Positions 26,301 through 32,300 of a stretch of 64,000 nucleotides of DNA are shown here, one piece after another. The stretch is from Scolanthus callimorphus. Its lineage: Eukaryota > Cnidaria > Anthozoa > Actiniaria > Edwardsiidae. Positions within the stretch are counted from its first letter, which is position 1; each line of letters begins with the position of its first letter. The notes below the pieces were generated by a model that worked only from the letters and a program-made list of their open reading frames with translations, searched no databases and had not been told where the DNA came from. The translations under genes were made by a program, and so were the position numbers. The stretch is taken from contig CM066921.1 in NCBI GenBank assembly GCA_033964015.1, positions 26,207,355 through 26,271,354 of the forward strand, written 5' to 3'.

Positions 26301-29300
26301 GCTGCTGTTGTTGTCGCTGTTGTTATTGTTGTTGCTGTTGAAATCGTTGTTGTTGTTGCTGATCTATAGAATCGCACTGCCGAGTAGCGTTAATCAATTT
26401 CTTTCCTTATTTCTCAGGCCATCTCACGTGTGGATTCGCGACCTAAGCTCGAGCGTTACCTCAAGCGCTTCTGCCGTCGTCTTATCTGCTGTGAATATTT
26501 TCTCAGTCTGAAGCCAGTCGGACAGCCCTGCCCGGACCAATGCCAAGCAGACGGTGAGTGTTGTGCTTGAATACATATATCTTACTAGACATTTTAGTGT
26601 AGAATGTCTCTGGATATTTTTTCGAGTCTGAAGTATATTGTCGATCGACCACCTGCTTTATACACGAACGAAAGCGCACGTTTTGTTCTCTTGTGCTTGC
26701 GCTTGTGCTTGCGTCTTTGCGAATCAAATGAACGCAAGCACAAGCAAACTAAGTAATATTGATTTTTAGCCTGCGCTTATGTCGCTGTGATTTACACTTG
26801 CCTTGCGCTTGCGTTTTGCGCTTCCGCTTGCAACTGTGTAAACCAGCCCTAAGCTTCAAATGCGATCCATTCAACTTTCCTTTTTGGTTTTCCAGAGCAA
26901 GGAAACTTGCAAGGACCTAAAGGATTGAAGGCCAAGCGTTCTCGCGAGTACTTCGAGGTCAAGCATCTGGGACTAGAGAAGAAAAAACGCGGCCGGAAGC
27001 GGAAGTCAGAACTCCTCGGCGTCCCTGCAAGTAATGGAATGCCGCTGGTCAAAAGATGGTCAACGAAAACGGGGTTCCTGTGGTTAAGACGATTCTCCCG
27101 TCCTCGACCATGCAGAACCGAACACTCGCCCCAGCCTACCATCTTCAGCAAAACGGCACGGTCGTGCGGCCCGCAGTGGCTACTGGGGCCTTGCCTGGTG
27201 TCCAGGCTCCCGTTATGCATTTTCAAGGCTCGGCCGCGTCTGGTACTTTGACTGTGGTTCGTCCTACTTACACCAGCCCCCAAATTGCCCCACGGCCGCC
27301 CGCCATTGCGCCTGCGCCCCCGAACAATCCGCGATTAATTGCACCCGCGACAAGTACCACTGTCATGAAAAAGGTAACGTTGATTTTGTTTGTTTTAGTT
27401 TCTGGTAGAGTAGTGTAAAATGGAAAGCAAAATGTTTTCAGAATAGATCGATAATGTAGAAACTTTATCTTCTTTTAGAACAATGAAAATATTTGATGTT
27501 AAAGCACAGGTCCCTAAAAACACAGGGTCCCCACACGTTGAGATCCTATTATGTTTGTGTTCTTTTAGTACAATGAAAATATTTTATGTTTCAGGACCTG
27601 TATGGACACGCTCGCCCTTTAGTCATGACGGACATGTCGGGTCCACCGGCCAAGAAATCCCACGTCCCCACTGGAATCATCACCAACATTTCAGGACAGA
27701 GGTTTGCCACGAGCTCGGGTAATGCTGGTACGACAATAACCTTCGGTCGCCCTCCCCCCAACGTGACGGTTTGCTCCTCGTCGATGCCTCCCCCTTTATT
27801 AGTGAAAAACACTGACTCGGCTGCAATAACTATCCCATCAGTCCCATCAAGCATGAATCCAACTTCCGGTATTTCAACTTCCGGTCAAGTCAGCCATTCG
27901 CGAGGACCCCCTAATGTAGTCGTCAGTTCTGGTCAAACTGTTATAACCTCAGGGGGGACAATGCAGATGTCGTTATCAGAAGGAGGGGTACCCCCTGGTG
28001 GAACGACGTCCGGCGCGGTCATTCGAGCGCCAATAATCGTGCCACCTCAAGTCAAACAGGAGGGACTTCCTCCACCCCCCTTGATACATTCTGGGAAAAT
28101 ACCACAAGAAGCCCGAGCTCAAGCCAGGGCTGCAATATCATCGGCCGCAACACTCCATGGTGGTGGACCTTCAAGAACCCTGGGTCCACGGCCACCGCCG
28201 GTTAGTACAGCTGCGGGGTTCTCATCCCAGTATCGGCCTTCCTTCATCCGTGCCGACGGTAGCAGCGTGACTTCATCCAATCAGAGACCTTTGCTTCCCA
28301 ACTACAAGGGCTTTCAGAGTCAGGGGACTGGAAGAGCTATTCCTGGCACGCTCCAGGCCCCTCACGGTGGTGTTCGACCGGGGCACGTGTCGGTCACCGG
28401 GGACAGGATAAAAGTGTCTACGGGCACACTCAGGTTAGTCGATTTTACTCACTTTGAATTTACAGTAAAAACCCATCAATAAGAAAAACGTGGATCTCAG
28501 CTGAACTTAAAAACATTGGGTGTCATTTGGCGACAAGCTCCAACTTTTTGGTCGCCGGCCTAGCCCCAAAATTTAGTCGCCATTGCCGGCATTGGGCCCC
28601 GAAGAACCTGAACATTAAGAACCCGTCAGACTAATTTTAGACAAATTTTAAAAGAACCTCACAGTTAAAATGTAAGAAATTCTTTATCAGATTTTTATAC
28701 GGTTTTTACTGTAGAGCGGATCTTCTATGACTGAAAAGAGAAATGACTGTGAAATAGGAGAGGTTCCGTACCGTGACTAAAGGGAACCTCGGCTGTTTAG
28801 CCTTTTCAAGCTCAGAGGAAACTTAAACAACTCAAAAACATTCGACAAAACTTTATAACTGAAAAGAAACTCAGTTTGGACAATGTGACTTGTTTTACTT
28901 TGGTGGAATTCTTATTTGAATTTAGCTGGCGCCGCCGTATTGGAAACATGACGTGAATGAGGGCGGCGTAAACCGCTTATCCTCAATCGATTTTCTTCTT
29001 TTTACCCTCTCAACATAGAAATTGTTTTCTTGGTGCTCTTATTCTGATTATAAGTGTAGCGAGCAAAGCCTCTTTCAGCGCATTCATGGAAATGCATAAT
29101 TTATAGCACAAGAGTGACGTCACCTTTCCAAGATGGCGGCGCCCGCGAAATTCAAATTAGAATCTCGTCTAAGCGAAGTGAGTTGCGTCGGCCTAATTGG
29201 GTTTCTTTTCGATTCTAAATCCTCGTGGATTATCTATAAGTTGATTAAAGGGCACTGTCACCATTATACACGATTTTAGGGTTACTTTAGGTAGCTTAAA

Positions 29301-32300
29301 TGCATTCAGATTCACAAGAAATGAAGAAAATAATCGTCTAGGTTCGTTAAATAACCTTTCAGCTACAAGATGAGTACAAATTTGGAGTATTTCCGTCTCC
29401 TGTCGAGCGGATGGAATTGGATTGTGAAATGACATTTTTAATTTCTTACCAGGCTGAACTGTTTTCAAACTTGGAAATTTGATAGCGAAAGCTATTAAAT
29501 CTTACGCAAGAATGCCTATATTATGCAAATTTCAGTTCCTTGTTCTTTCTAGGACATAATAACGGTATACATAGGATTCTGAGTTTCTTCTGTAGATCAC
29601 TGGTCTTATTTTATAACAGCCGAGCTCCCGCGGGCGCCTGCGGAGCCCCATAGCTACATGCAGGAGAAAAGAGAACAATACAAAAGTGTATATGCATCGA
29701 CCTATTCTGTCATGGACTTCCGGTTTAATTACTTCCGTTCGTGGTTCCGTCGTCGCACAGGCAACCCATGACCAGTTTTATAGCGGAGCTAAATAAAAGG
29801 TTTATATCTTTGGAAGGGATGAACCTCAGACAACCAAAATTGGGTGAAATTATTAAAGTGGCAAGGGGGGTGCAAGTACTTAGTCACGTGGTATGACAGT
29901 GCAAGGCTATTTATGTACAATGGCAACCTTTTTGTCTCATTAACACAGAAAAATATGTAACCGGGAGCTCCGCTTTTAGCCAGTGACTAAATCTATATAT
30001 TATTTTGTTGAAACAACCGTGACAGTGCCCCTTTAAGTGTCGCTAAACAGACGGGCTCCGTTTAACCGTGCCGTACTCCGTGACATTTCACAGTCGTGCG
30101 TACTCCTCTGTTGCGATTGGGTACACAGCCTTATAACAACATTATATGACTGTTCAATGCAGGTGGCGAAACAAAGCGTGATTCACACGATCCATCACAA
30201 TCCAACTGGTCCTAGCACCACCACCCACCACCGTCCCGTTTCTATGGCAACGTCATCGTCAAGTTCCTCTTACGCCGATGTGGCCTCCTTAAGGAAAATC
30301 CGACCGGGCCCGATCACTATAGTGGGGTCCGAGCAACAACCGAACCTAACCGAGAGGGATCCGATTCAATTCGAATGTGACGTTTACGACCTCGATCTTG
30401 AAGACGACGCAGAGGGTGACCATGAAAACGAGGCTGGGGAAGACAAAGTCGAGATACCCAAGAAAAGAAATCTGTGGTGGTTGAAGAAGAAGAGACGAAA
30501 GAAGGCTCGGTTGACCATGGTGAAGCCAAGACCGCGCAGAAAAGAAGACGGCACAGGTAGTAAGACTCGAGTGCTTCTAGAAAATCATTTTAAGGCCCGT
30601 TTACACTTATTTGTTTTTGTCGCGTGAGTCGCAGCGATTATTCTCTCACGTGCGCATTAACTCAAAATCACTAATGTAAACCAAGTGCAACTCGACACGA
30701 TCTGCCGCGATTGATATCGAAACATTTTGTAATTTGATGCGATTTTAAATCTTGTTTACACGCGTGAAAATTCGCCAGAGAAATGTGACAACATTATACA
30801 CTTAATGACTGCTTCCGAGGGAAACAGCGAGTTTTGTTTTCCCGAGAATCTCGATGTTTCCCGAGGCGAAGTCGAGAGAAAAATCGAGATTCGAGGAAAA
30901 AAAAAACTCGCTGTTTTCCGAGGATGCAGTCATTAAGTGTTTTATTATATAGCAACAAGAAAATTCAGTGTAAAAATAGTCCGCCGAAATTTCTCGCTCT
31001 AGCGACGTCTCCCGCGCGGGCAACAATTTTCATTATTATATAGCTCGTGTTTATTCGATCAAAGCGCGCGCTCTGATTGGTTCTATCATGGTCACGTGGC
31101 GGGCTACAAATCCAATGTAGCCCGCGCGGGCGACATCGCTAGAGCGAGAAATTTCGGCGGATGATTTTGTATGATTTTTACCGTATTTTCTTTTTGCTAT
31201 ATAATAAAACACTTAATGACTGCACCCTCGGGAAACAGCGAGTTTTGCTTTCCCTCGAAATCGAGATTCTCGGGAAAACAAAACTCGCTGTTTCCCTCGG
31301 AAGCAGTCATGAAGTGTATAATGTACATTGAAAATGTAGCCCGCGCGCGCTTTGATCGAATAAATACGAACTATATATTCGATTTGCCGGGATAAACTTA
31401 AACCTTTTTTCAATCATATTTAAAGATCATATTCCAATTTCTTTCAAATTTGTAATTACGGTTTTGTTCATAGAAGCTCAACTTACACGGAATCTTGAGC
31501 TTAATTAGTGAACTATGGCGAAGTCAGATTTTTCATTTTTGGTCATTTCCGCTCTCTCTTTCTCTTGGTATTATAGCCCCATCCGAGATTCCTCACATCA
31601 AACGTGAACCAATGGATCATGATATGGCCGAGCATCTGGACCACGATGACGACTTGACACCAGACAAGACCAAGCGCGCGAGACTGATGAACAAAGAGTT
31701 TGTAATGCGGTTAGCGGAAGACGAGGAGGGAGCTTTTCCAATTGGCGACGAGGGGGACCCAGACTGGGACGAAAGCTTTGAAAGGAAGAAGCTCAAACAG
31801 ACGTTGAAGAAGAAGAAGGCAGCTACAATAGGACGCACCGCCCCGGGTAAACGTAAGTTCAAGAGCGCATTACGCAAAACTATGTACCAAACAAACATTC
31901 ATTTACTCAGAGCTCCCCGGCTCTCAAGGGGACTTAACAGACTTAGTTTTAGATATAATTTAGCAATATAGGGGTGGTGTATCTGGGCTTGTATATAGAG
32001 GATATTACACGGTGGCGCGAAGATATCAGTTTTATTTTCGAGTGGCAAGAACAATATTTTACGAATGAGCGCAGCGAGTGAGTAAAATATTGTTTTTGAC
32101 ACGAGAAAATAAAACTCATATCTTCAAGCCACCGTGTAATTTTCTTTTTATTATATAGACAAACCAGAAAAAATTATTCCAAACTAATTTCCAAGCACTT
32201 TTGTTTTGACCGATATCCTCACTAGTGAGGATATGGAAAATATGTCACTCAGGTCCCGGATGTAGCTTCGTATGAGATCTACGAGTTGCGTATTTCCCAG

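Noticed and set aside
26005..26511. 168-codon Cys/Leu/Val-rich open frame
   Set aside because: It spans the (TTG)n microsatellite and overlaps the true exon 15 in another frame; composition is dictated by the repeat.
27026..27055. A 25-nt intron (GTAATG...AAAAG) to explain the exon 16 frame switch
   Set aside because: Too short for splicing in animals, and removal leaves the exon length out of phase with exons 15 and 17.
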